Assembly: GCA_003219395.1 (NCBI GenBank)
Contig: QHOR01000050.1
Location: 1-5,431, forward strand
DNA: 5,431 nucleotides
Reading direction: 5' to 3'
DNA from: Verrucomicrobiota bacterium
GTDB lineage: Bacteria; Verrucomicrobiota; Verrucomicrobiia; Chthoniobacterales; UBA10450
Program-made: the position numbers and the translations under genes
The notes under the pieces: model-generated
The model's input: only the letters and a program-made list of their open reading frames with translations
Told to the model about the DNA's origin: nothing
Database searches by the model: none
In this document: one piece after another, positions 1 through 5,431 of the stretch
How positions within the stretch are numbered: the first letter of the stretch is position 1
How the letters are laid out: each line of letters opens with the position of its first letter

Positions 1-2
1 GG

Positions 3-1361
3 CCCGGGCCTATCCAAGGTGACATGGTGCATCCCTATCTCGCTCGCCGGGCTGGACGCGAACTGCCCACATATTTTGATCCGCGTCTGGAGCCTGTTTT
101 AAAACGCACCCTGGGCGTTCCGCTTTTCCAGGAGCAAATGCTCAAGATCGCAATGGTGATGGCCGATTTTTCGGGCGATGAAGCAGAAGAGCTGCGACGG
201 GCACTCAGCTTTCATCGTTCGGAAGAGCGGATGAACAAGGTCTGCGCAAAATTGCGCTTGGCGATGGAACACAAAGGTGTGACCACCGAGAAGATCGACA
301 AAATCATCCAGTCCATTTCGTCTTTTGCGCTTTACGGATTTCCGGAATCGCACGCGATTAGTTTTGCCATTCTCGCCTATGGCAGCGCGTATTTAAAAGT
401 GCATCGCGCGCCGGAATTTTACGCGAGCCTTTTGAACAATCAGCCGATGGGTTTTTATACTCCCGCAACGATTGTGAAAGACGCGCAGCGGCATGGATTG
501 AAGATCAAGCCGGTTTGCGTTTCGCAATCCGAATGGCGCTGTACGGTAATCGATAACAACGCCGTGTGCCTGGGATTTTGTGTTGTGAGCGGATTACGCG
601 AGGAACACGCTGAAGAACTCCTCAGACAACGGCAGGATCGACCATTCGATTCGTTGGATGATTGCAAGCGTCGTGTCCCCCTCTCAAAAGATGAATGGCG
701 CACATTAGCCGAATTGGGAGCGCTCAATTGTTTTGCTACGCATCGGCGTGCGGCGATGTGGGATGTGGAAGAGACGTGCCATCATGACCTTCTAGGGAGC
801 GCACGCTTGAAGCGTGCTGGTTTTGGTCCGGCTCAGACTTTCGGCATTCTGCCGAAACAATCTTTAGAAAGTTTGCGAATGCAGAATGCATTCGCCAGCA
901 CGCCAGAGGCGTGTGCTCCCCAGATATCCGAATCGCCCCTTTCACCAATGACGTTACCCGAGCGAGTGAAAGCAGATTACGATACGATGAATCTCACCAC
1001 TGGCCCCCATCCTATGAAGCTATTGCGGGAAAATTTGCCGAACATCTGGCGCGCAATCGATCTTCCGCACGCGCGACACGGTTCCATCATCCAAATTGCC
1101 GGGAACGTGATCTGCCGCCAGCGGCCCGGTACAGCAAGGGGATTTGTTTTTATCAGCCTGGAAGACGAGACCGGTGTTTCAAATGCAATTGTCGATCCTG
1201 ACTTGTTCGAACACTTTCGCCTCGTGATCACTGAAGAAGCTTTTCTGCTCATCGAAGGCGAAGTGCAGAACTCGGACAACGTGGTCTTGATCAAAGCGCG
1301 GAAGATTAAGCCACTCATACACGAACAACTCGTCGGGAGCGAGTCACACGACTTTCGCTAA
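3..1361 (+). CDS. dnaE2: Error-prone DNA polymerase DnaE2/ImuC, C-terminal part (5' end outside window)
   Basis: A C-family DNA polymerase alpha-subunit paralogue that performs translesion, mutagenic synthesis after DNA damage, usually with ImuB and ImuA. The reading frame is open from base 3 and already reads PGPIQGDMVHPY, an internal family motif. The ATG at 24 is therefore an internal methionine, and roughly 600 N-terminal residues (PHP and most of the palm) lie upstream. Visible motifs are FQEQMLKIA, SFALYGFPESHAISFA and LLNNQPMGFY, the last being typical of DnaE2 rather than replicative DnaE. A helix-hairpin-helix-like stretch around FDSLDDCKRRVPLS follows, then GPHPM, then an OB-fold with RQRPGTARGFVFISLEDETG near the C terminus. 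The gene ends at TAA 1359-1361. Codons 795-920 come from a palindromic repeat that interrupts the linker before SPLSPMTLPERV, yet the frame stays open on both sides. LexA control is common in this family but cannot be judged because the promoter is missing. Confidence 0.95.
   Translation, partial: PGPIQGDMVHPYLARRAGRELPTYFDPRLEPVLKRTLGVPLFQEQMLKIAMVMADFSGDEAEELRRALSFHRSEERMNKVCAKLRLAMEHKGVTTEKIDKIIQSISSFALYGFPESHAISFAILAYGSAYLKVHRAPEFYASLLNNQPMGFYTPATIVKDAQRHGLKIKPVCVSQSEWRCTVIDNNAVCLGFCVVSGLREEHAEELLRQRQDRPFDSLDDCKRRVPLSKDEWRTLAELGALNCFATHRRAAMWDVEETCHHDLLGSARLKRAGFGPAQTFGILPKQSLESLRMQNAFASTPEACAPQISESPLSPMTLPERVKADYDTMNLTTGPHPMKLLRENLPNIWRAIDLPHARHGSIIQIAGNVICRQRPGTARGFVFISLEDETGVSNAIVDPDLFEHFRLVITEEAFLLIEGEVQNSDNVVLIKARKIKPLIHEQLVGSESHDFR
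793..922. repeat. Nested palindromic repeat inserted in frame in dnaE2
   Basis: The outer arms 793-821 and 894-922 are inverted copies of one another, matching at 22 of 29 positions. The mismatches fall mostly in the short centre of each arm. Each arm is itself a small hairpin: GCACGC-ttgaa-GCGTGC at 801-817 and CACGCC-aga-GGCGTG at 899-913. Between the arms lie two perfect hairpins: TTTCGGCA-ttc-TGCCGAAA at 839-857 and GCGAATGCA-gaa-TGCATTCGC at 875-895. The segment 795-920 is 126 nt, exactly 42 codons, without a stop in the dnaE2 frame. It encodes a stretch (about GSARLKRAGF to PEACAP) unlike the rest of the family linker. This layout suggests a REP- or MITE-like dispersed element that tolerates being translated, comparable to Rickettsia palindromic elements. 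Only one copy is in the window, so mobility and copy number are inference. Confidence 0.8.
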
Positions 1362-1457
1362 TTCGTTGCAGCGTTGAACCGGTTGAAGCATTAAAACATC
1401 AAATACACATCACTTCTGCCGCTTTACGCAGTAGCGTTGCAACGATCACCGGCCTGA
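1362..1457. other. Convergent intergenic gap, dnaE2/gnd
   Basis: Both flanking genes end here, so termination in both directions is expected. There is a perfect 10-bp palindrome CGTTGCAACG at 1435-1444. A distant, nearly inverted partner lies at 1364-1373 (CGTTGCAGCG), just after the dnaE2 stop. Neither forms a stable GC-rich hairpin followed by a T tract, so no intrinsic terminator is called. Confidence 0.4.
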
Positions 1458-2942
1458 TCATTCTGCCGCCTGATGGGGTTCGGGCGTTTTCGGTTCGCTC
1501 GGTTTTTCCGCTGGCTTCTGATCTGACTCGATCCATTCGGTGTGAAAAACGCCCGGCTTATCGATGCGTTCGTAGGTGTGTGCGCCGAAAAAATCGCGTT
1601 GCGCTTGCAAGAGGTTTGCCGGCAACCGAGCCGACCGATAACTGTCGAAGTAAGCGAGCGACGCTGAAAATGCAGGAACAGCGACGCCGTATTTAATGGC
1701 TGTTGATACCGCGAGGCGCCAATTGCGCTGCGTTTTTCGGAGGATTCTCGTGAAATAGCGATCGAGCAGAAGATTGTGCAGGGCGGGATCGCGCTGATAC
1801 GCCTCGACAATCCGGTTGAGAAACTTCGCGCGAATGATGCACCCACCGCGCCAGATGGTGGCGATGTCGCTGAGGTTTAGATTCCAGTTGTATTCGGTGC
1901 TTCCGGAGCGCAGAAGCTCCATTCCCTGCGCGTAAGAAACGATCTTCGATGCGTAAAGCGCGTCTCGTATCGCATCGATAAAGCGAGGCCGATTTCCTTT
2001 AAATTTCCGATCTCTCGGCTGTGGTAGAATTTTCGACGCAGCTATGCGGTCTTCTTTCCGTGAAGAGACAACCCGGGCTTCAACGGCGGCGTTAATCGTT
2101 GAGATGACGACGGATTGTCTGATGGCCGACTGAAGCGTCCAAATGCCTGTTCCTTTTTGTCCGGCTTTATCGAGAATCATGTCGACCAGCGGTTTGCCTG
2201 TATCTGGATCGATCTTTCGAAAAATTTCTGAAGTGATTTCAATGAGATAACTGTGCAGCTCGCCTTTGTTCCATTCGGCAAAGACATCGGCAAGCTCCGG
2301 AGCCTGCATGCCCAGAATATCTTTCAGGATTGCGTAAGCTTCGCAGATCAACTGAATGTCGCCGTACTCGATGCCATTGTGGACCATTTTCACGTAATGC
2401 CCGGCACCGTTGGGCCCCATGTATCGGCAACACGGCTCGCCATCTACTTGCGCAGCGATCTTGCGAAAAATAGGAGCGATGATGTCCCAGGAATCGCGCG
2501 AGCCCCCCGGCATGAGCGAAGGGCCCTTGAGTGCGCCTTCTTCGCCTCCCGAAACGCCCATGCCAACAAAATGAATTCCCGTCCCTTCCAGCTCTCTGCC
2601 GCGGCGTTGTGTGTCGGTGAAAAGAGAGTTTCCTCCGTCGATGATTACATCGCCTTTTTCCAACAGGGGCGCGAGTTGGCCGATGACTGCGTCCACTGGG
2701 GCGCCCGCTTTCACCATGATCATCGCTATCCGCGGCTTTTTAAGCGCAGTGACAAATTCCTCCATGGTGCGCGTGGGCTGAATGTTTTTGCCCTTGGCGC
2801 GGCCGGTAGCGAATCTTTCGGTGACCTCAGTGGTGCGATTGAACACCGCGACAGAGAACCCCTTCGATTCCAGGTTCAGAGCGAGGTTCTCACCCATTAC
2901 AGCCAGGCCAATTAATCCAATATCACATTGATTCGCATTCAT
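1458..2942 (-). CDS. gnd: 6-phosphogluconate dehydrogenase, decarboxylating
   Basis: Cytosolic enzyme of the oxidative pentose phosphate pathway that converts 6-phosphogluconate and NADP+ to ribulose 5-phosphate, CO2 and NADPH. The N-terminal Rossmann domain shows GLIGLAVMGENL (residues 10-20) and NRTT (35-38), the latter at the cofactor 2'-phosphate site. Next come GGNSLFTDT (103-111) and the substrate loop GVSGGEEGA (129-137). The catalytic block GAGHYVKMVHNGIEYGD contains K185, H188, N189, E192 and Y193. The all-helical C-terminal domain keeps KGTG (K263), R290 and QAQRDFFGAHTY, the last with the conserved Arg and His that reach into the partner subunit's site. The ATG at 2942 was chosen because GGAAAGAAG lies 8 nt upstream and the protein begins right before the Rossmann strand. 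Starts further upstream add residues the family lacks. At 494 residues it is about 20 longer than the usual 470, because of a tail rich in Pro, Glu and Lys after HTEW. The usual Lys in GTGKWT is Ile (267). Confidence 0.96.
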   Translation of the reverse strand: MNANQCDIGLIGLAVMGENLALNLESKGFSVAVFNRTTEVTERFATGRAKGKNIQPTRTMEEFVTALKKPRIAMIMVKAGAPVDAVIGQLAPLLEKGDVIIDGGNSLFTDTQRRGRELEGTGIHFVGMGVSGGEEGALKGPSLMPGGSRDSWDIIAPIFRKIAAQVDGEPCCRYMGPNGAGHYVKMVHNGIEYGDIQLICEAYAILKDILGMQAPELADVFAEWNKGELHSYLIEITSEIFRKIDPDTGKPLVDMILDKAGQKGTGIWTLQSAIRQSVVISTINAAVEARVVSSRKEDRIAASKILPQPRDRKFKGNRPRFIDAIRDALYASKIVSYAQGMELLRSGSTEYNWNLNLSDIATIWRGGCIIRAKFLNRIVEAYQRDPALHNLLLDRYFTRILRKTQRNWRLAVSTAIKYGVAVPAFSASLAYFDSYRSARLPANLLQAQRDFFGAHTYERIDKPGVFHTEWIESDQKPAEKPSEPKTPEPHQAAE

Positions 2943-3010
2943 TTTGATATCTTCTTTCCAACAACTTGAAACAGGGGGGCCCGGCACACTGTAGCGAGCA
3001 CTCGATCCTT
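2943..3010. other. Divergent intergenic region, gnd/moaE
   Basis: These 68 bp must hold the promoters for both divergent genes unless transcription starts inside them. A G/C-rich block, GGGGGGCCCGG, lies at 2974-2984. No convincing paired -35/-10 boxes were found on either strand, and the moaE start at 3011 lacks a clear Shine-Dalgarno sequence. Confidence 0.4.
2951..2959 (-). promoter_or_regulatory. Ribosome binding site of gnd
   Basis: The minus strand reads GGAAAGAAG, ending 8 nt before the ATG at 2942. This decides the gnd start over the longer in-frame extension to 2987. Confidence 0.6.
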
Positions 3011-3460
3011 ATGGCAAATCCGGTTTGTGAAGTTTTACTGACAGAGGCGCAACTCAATGCGCCTGAGAATCACGTGGATCCCGCTGCAGGTGCCAGAGTT
3101 GATTTCCATGGGATTGTTCGCGGTTCTGAAAATGGGCGCGAAATCGAGGGAATCGATTATGATGCACACTGGAAAATGGCCGAACATCAGCTGAAGGAAA
3201 TTGCCGAGCAGGCCATAGTCCAATTTAAACTTCGATCAGTTACCATTCATCACCGGGTCGGATTCGTCGCAGTAGGAGAGCCCTCTCTCTTTCTGCGAGT
3301 GCTTAGCGGGCATCGTCAGGAAGCATTTCAAGCGAGTCAATGGATCGTGGATGAGTTGAAGAAGAAAGTTCCGATTTGGAAACGGCCACGGTTTAAGAAT
3401 CATACGCAGCAGGGATCACCGCGCCTCCGTGCGGCAGTAGCGCCGACTACACCAGTATGA
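3011..3460 (+). CDS. moaE: Molybdopterin synthase catalytic subunit MoaE
   Basis: The large subunit of molybdopterin synthase, which with thiocarboxylated MoaD transfers two sulfurs to precursor Z (cPMP) to form molybdopterin in molybdenum cofactor synthesis. The protein has 149 residues, near the family norm of about 150. Visible features are the N-terminal strand CEVLLTEAQL, GARVDFHGIVRG with R37, the HHRVG strand-turn (80-84), SGHRQEAF with H101 and R102, and LKKKVPIWKR. In the last, K117 and K124 correspond to the catalytic or binding lysines K119 and K126 of E. coli MoaE. The ATG at 3011 was chosen because the protein then begins a few residues before the first conserved strand; the longer in-frame start at 2966 is a TTG and adds unrelated residues. 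No moaD or other cofactor gene is visible nearby. The stop overlaps the pgsA start by 4 nt. The tail after residue 125 does not resemble the E. coli C terminus. Confidence 0.93.
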   Translation: MANPVCEVLLTEAQLNAPENHVDPAAGARVDFHGIVRGSENGREIEGIDYDAHWKMAEHQLKEIAEQAIVQFKLRSVTIHHRVGFVAVGEPSLFLRVLSGHRQEAFQASQWIVDELKKKVPIWKRPRFKNHTQQGSPRLRAAVAPTTPV

Positions 3461-4035
3461 ACTGGGCCAATCGGATTACGCTGAGTCGGCTTGTCCTGAC
3501 TATAGTTTTTGTTGGGGCGCTCAATTCCAACTGGCAATATGCACGCACTGCGGCACTGCTTATCTTTCTCATCGCGGGCCTGACGGATTTTGTCGATGGA
3601 GAAATCGCCCGGCGATACGGGGTGATCACCAACTTTGGCAAACTGATGGATCCGCTGGTGGACAAGATCATGATGGCCGGGGCTTTTATTTCGTTGGTTC
3701 CCCTTAAAGCTATTCCAGCGTGGGCAGCCACAGCAGTCGTAGCGCGCGATTTTTTGATCACGGGTTTACGGCTGATGGCCAGTGCTCAAGGCCGAATTCT
3801 TCCGGCAGAGCGGCTTGGGAAACAGAAAACATCCTGGCAGATCATTACTGTTATTTTCTTTCTGGCGCTCCTTTCGATTGCGGAACTGCGGTACGCCGAT
3901 GAAAAATCGGCCTGGTGGGTGCGCGCGTGGACCGAGGCCGGGCCCGTTCTGGTGTGGGTTACAGTAGCCTTGACGATCTATTCTGCTGTCGGATTCACCT
4001 GGCGGAATCGCGAGCTGATTTCGCCCGACCAATAG
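3457..4035 (+). CDS. pgsA: CDP-diacylglycerol--glycerol-3-phosphate 3-phosphatidyltransferase
   Basis: Inner-membrane enzyme that makes phosphatidylglycerol phosphate from CDP-diacylglycerol and glycerol 3-phosphate, the committed step to phosphatidylglycerol and cardiolipin. It has 192 residues, normal for the family. The full CDP-alcohol phosphatidyltransferase signature D-G-x2-A-R-x8-G-x3-D-x3-D is present at residues 47-69 (D47, G48, A51, R52, G61, D65, D69), preceded by D44 in TDFVDG. The N terminus NRITLSRL matches the amphipathic entry of PgsA. Hydrophobic segments follow around residues 12-24, 31-42, 71-95, 128-143 and 162-178. The later RDFLITGLRLMA and ERLGKQKTSWQ blocks favour PgsA over other members of the superfamily such as phosphatidylserine synthase. 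The start codon lies inside the last codons of moaE (ATGA at 3457-3460) and has no ribosome binding site of its own, so translational coupling to moaE is likely. Confidence 0.93.
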   Translation: MNWANRITLSRLVLTIVFVGALNSNWQYARTAALLIFLIAGLTDFVDGEIARRYGVITNFGKLMDPLVDKIMMAGAFISLVPLKAIPAWAATAVVARDFLITGLRLMASAQGRILPAERLGKQKTSWQIITVIFFLALLSIAELRYADEKSAWWVRAWTEAGPVLVWVTVALTIYSAVGFTWRNRELISPDQ

Positions 4036-4257
4036 CCGTCAACAGCAATCGGCAATCTTTACTGTCGGCAATCATTACGCGAGCAATCGATTAACGTAAA
4101 CTTCGTGTGTCGAGTCCGTTACATCGCACGCTTGGCTCGGCTGTCGCATAATCGTCTGAGCGATTTACAGCTTGGCCTTCGATGCCAAAATTTGTGTACA
4201 ACGCACGCTGCTGGGCGCCACGCACTTACGATAAATTAAAAGTTAGCGAGTCTTTGT
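4036..4257. other. Intergenic region upstream of the sigma-54 promoter
   Basis: No credible gene is seen here. An open frame from 4182 runs into the downstream gene, but it precedes the promoter and signal peptide and is not taken as coding. The hexamer GCAATC occurs four times, at 4045, 4052, 4068 and 4083, two of them within TCGGCAATC (4049-4057 and 4065-4073 share most of this context). The octamer TTGTGTAC at 4192-4199 recurs at 4277-4284. These could be binding sites for an enhancer-binding protein, but that is inference. No intrinsic terminator for pgsA was found. Confidence 0.4.
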
Positions 4258-4273
4258 TGGCACGGCATTTGCA
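4258..4273 (+). promoter_or_regulatory. Sigma-54 (RpoN) -24/-12 promoter
   Basis: TGGCACG (4258-4264), four bases, then TTGCA (4269-4273) is a full match to the sigma-54 consensus TGGCACG-N4-TTGCW, with the invariant GG and GC at the right spacing. Counting the final C of GC as -12 puts transcription start near 4284, giving a leader of about 24 nt to the ATG at 4308. Such promoters require an AAA+ enhancer-binding activator, here unidentified. The gene served is the VPDGG-CTERM protein; PEP-CTERM systems are known to be associated with PrsK/PrsR-type sigma-54 regulators. Confidence 0.82.
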
Positions 4274-4307
4274 GCATTGTGTACGATTACACTTTTCAAG
4301 GCGCGCC

Positions 4308-4871
4308 ATGCAATCAAACGCAGTTTCGAAATACAAAGTCTCGCTGCTCTGCATGGCGCTTTGTGGAGTAATGGTTGCCTCGAGTCATGACGCCGCGGCG
4401 TTTGGGCTTCAAATGGGTGATTCCCACGAGGTGGGCTGCCTCTGGCCTGGTGTACAAAAAAAGTCGGGTGATCAAAAGAGAGCGACCTATGTGAACCACT
4501 TGCTCGGTATGTCTCTTGGCGCGATTAACTTCGCAAACGGCCAGGTCTACTTCCGCTCAAACCAGGCTTTCACGTCTTTACCGGCGGCTACGCAAGCCAG
4601 CAACGGCGGTGGTCGAGTGATAAGTCTTGGCACTGGTGGTTTATACACGTATCTCTTCGCGACATACCACGGCTACGGTTCCGAGGTTTGGTACGTGGGT
4701 AATCTGCGGGGTATAATAATGATCCCCTTTCTCGCGGGCAGGGCATACCTCACTAGCTGGACCCTTCTTGGAGTAGCCAGTGGAGCGGTACCCGACGGTG
4801 GCGTCACGGTAATGTTGCTTGGTGTCGCTCTTGGCGTGCTGGCTTTGGCGCGACGGTTTTTAATGCGATAG
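4308..4871 (+). CDS. Exported VPDGG-CTERM sorting-domain protein
   Basis: A 187-residue protein of unknown function with the layout of an exosortase substrate. It has a signal peptide at about residues 1-28 (lysine near the start, hydrophobic KVSLLCMALCGVMVA, then SSHDAAAFG). A polar, glycine- and aromatic-rich middle contains YLFATYHGYGSEVWYVG followed by a GxIxIP-like strand, a pattern recalling short beta-rich surface proteins common in Verrucomicrobiota. The C-terminal tail is VPDGG (161-165), a hydrophobic helix and the basic end ARRFLMR. VPDGG is a variant of the VPDSG-CTERM signal, which is recognised and processed by a dedicated exosortase (XrtC type) at the membrane; no exosortase is in this window. 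The ATG at 4308 was chosen because it lies 24 nt after the predicted sigma-54 start site, has a weak AAGG 6 nt upstream, and gives a proper signal peptide. The longer frame from 4182 would place the promoter inside the coding sequence. Confidence 0.85.
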   Translation: MQSNAVSKYKVSLLCMALCGVMVASSHDAAAFGLQMGDSHEVGCLWPGVQKKSGDQKRATYVNHLLGMSLGAINFANGQVYFRSNQAFTSLPAATQASNGGGRVISLGTGGLYTYLFATYHGYGSEVWYVGNLRGIIMIPFLAGRAYLTSWTLLGVASGAVPDGGVTVMLLGVALGVLALARRFLMR

Positions 4872-4969
4872 GGGGACAATTAAATTCGCGCAACTGCGCA
4901 AGAGCTCATGACGCCTGTAGAGTCGCTCAAAACACAACGCGAGCAGTGGAAAGTCACGATTGTGCCAAC

Positions 4970-5431
4970 ATGAAAACACACGGTGCAGCAGAATCCATTG
5001 GGATCATGGGAGTCGCTGCGGGGGTGGCGATCCTCCTCGGTTTCGGTGCTGAAATCGTCCATTCGGCGATTCCCACCATCAAACTGCCGGGGGCATATCC
5101 GTATGAAACACCAGTGCAAGTTCCAGCGCCGCCGCCTGTTTTAGACTCATCGCCGTTGCCGTCACCTGCTCCTTTTCCGTACCCCGGATCGTCCACTCCG
5201 CCGTCAAATACTCGGGAGCGCGATTCACGAACAGCAAAGACCGCTCACCCGCTCACGGCGAAAGCTGTGCGGGAGGCAGCATTCAAATACAATGGTGTAG
5301 CAAATTTTTGGGGATTTCTGGCAGTGCTGCCTGCGGACGTCAGCGTATTCGATCCACAACTCGGAAAATCACGCACGCTTGTCAAAGGAGGCCGCGTAAT
5401 GCACAATAATGCAACGTGGCTCCGCAAACAT
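4970..5431 (+). CDS. Membrane-anchored proline-rich protein of unknown function (3' end outside window)
   Basis: An open frame of at least 154 codons runs to the window end without a stop. Residues 1-35 hold one hydrophobic stretch (IGIMGVAAGVAILLGFGAEIV) suitable as an uncleaved signal anchor or signal peptide. From about residue 45 to 85 comes a low-complexity linker rich in Pro, Ser and Ala (PVQVPAPPPV and PLPSPAPFPYPG). A charged stretch (TRERDSRTAKTAH) follows, then a more ordered-looking segment around AFKYNGVANFWGFLAVLPADVSVF. The design suggests a periplasmic or surface domain held off the membrane by a flexible spacer, but I do not recognise the family. The ATG at 4970 was chosen because it directly precedes the hydrophobic helix. 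GGAAAG at 4948-4953 is rather far for a ribosome binding site, and GTG 4946 in the same frame is an alternative. It lies 98 bp after the VPDGG-CTERM gene on the same strand and could be cotranscribed with it. Confidence 0.7.
   Translation, partial: MKTHGAAESIGIMGVAAGVAILLGFGAEIVHSAIPTIKLPGAYPYETPVQVPAPPPVLDSSPLPSPAPFPYPGSSTPPSNTRERDSRTAKTAHPLTAKAVREAAFKYNGVANFWGFLAVLPADVSVFDPQLGKSRTLVKGGRVMHNNATWLRKH

Noticed and set aside
1435..1444. The palindrome CGTTGCAACG between dnaE2 and gnd as a bidirectional terminator.
   Set aside because: It has no loop, is not GC-rich and has no adjacent T or A tract, so it is not a credible intrinsic terminator.
2157..2171. Possible loss of the 6-phosphogluconate-binding lysine in gnd, because GTGKWT reads GTGIWT.
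   Set aside because: The spacing of 27 residues to the conserved Arg (R290) shows that the substrate lysine is the first one, in KGTG (K263), which is kept. The substitution affects the neighbouring Lys only.
2253..2915. A long plus-strand open frame of 220 codons opposite gnd.
   Set aside because: It is antisense to conserved Gnd motifs, its translation shows no family resemblance, and it is explained as a shadow of gnd codon use.
2966..3010. Longer moaE starting at the TTG at 2966.
   Set aside because: The extra 15 residues do not resemble MoaE N termini, and the ATG at 3011 fits the family length.
4182..4307. A 42-codon N-terminal extension of the VPDGG-CTERM protein starting at 4182.
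   Set aside because: It would place the sigma-54 promoter inside the coding sequence, has no signal-peptide character, and the ATG at 4308 gives a correct signal peptide.
4886..4900. Small inverted repeat GCGCA-ac-TGCGC after the VPDGG-CTERM gene as a terminator.
   Set aside because: The arms are only 5 bp, the loop is 2 nt, and no T tract follows.
4908..4973. A 21-codon frame (ATG at 4908, TGA at 4971-4973) whose stop overlaps the ATG at 4970, suggesting a leader peptide.
   Set aside because: The purine-rich AAGAG lies only 3 nt before its ATG, too close for a good ribosome binding site. The peptide has no recognisable attenuator features, and such a short frame with a 4-nt overlap can arise by chance.

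Overview
The window looks like chromosomal DNA from a Verrucomicrobiota-type bacterium, probably soil Spartobacteria or a relative. The main reasons are a secreted protein ending in a VPDGG-CTERM sorting tail, a form typical of that phylum, and a structured palindromic repeat lying inside a coding gene. The taxonomic call is inference; no rRNA or tRNA gene is present to confirm it.

Layout. (1) Positions 3-1361 (+) hold the C-terminal part of an error-prone DNA polymerase of the DnaE2/ImuC type; its start lies upstream of the window. A nested palindromic element at about 793-922 sits in frame inside it and adds about 42 codons between the helix-hairpin-helix region and the OB-fold region. (2) A 96-bp convergent gap with no clear terminator leads to gnd (2942-1458, minus), the decarboxylating 6-phosphogluconate dehydrogenase of the oxidative pentose phosphate pathway. 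(3) A 68-bp divergent gap separates gnd from moaE (3011-3460, +), the catalytic subunit of molybdopterin synthase. The stop of moaE overlaps the start of pgsA (3457-4035, +), phosphatidylglycerophosphate synthase, in an ATGA junction, so the two are probably cotranslated although they belong to unrelated pathways. (4) A 272-bp gap (4036-4307) carries short GCAATC repeats and an excellent sigma-54 promoter (4258-4273). It drives a 187-residue exported VPDGG-CTERM protein (4308-4871). (5) A membrane-anchored, proline-rich protein of unknown function starts at 4970 and runs off the end.

Most of the window is ordinary housekeeping content. The two things most worth a second look are the in-frame palindromic element in the polymerase gene, which recalls Rickettsia palindromic elements, and the sigma-54 promoter in front of the exosortase-substrate gene. 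The latter fits the known link between PEP-CTERM systems and RpoN-type regulation. No CRISPR array, transposase, phage gene or defence cassette is visible.
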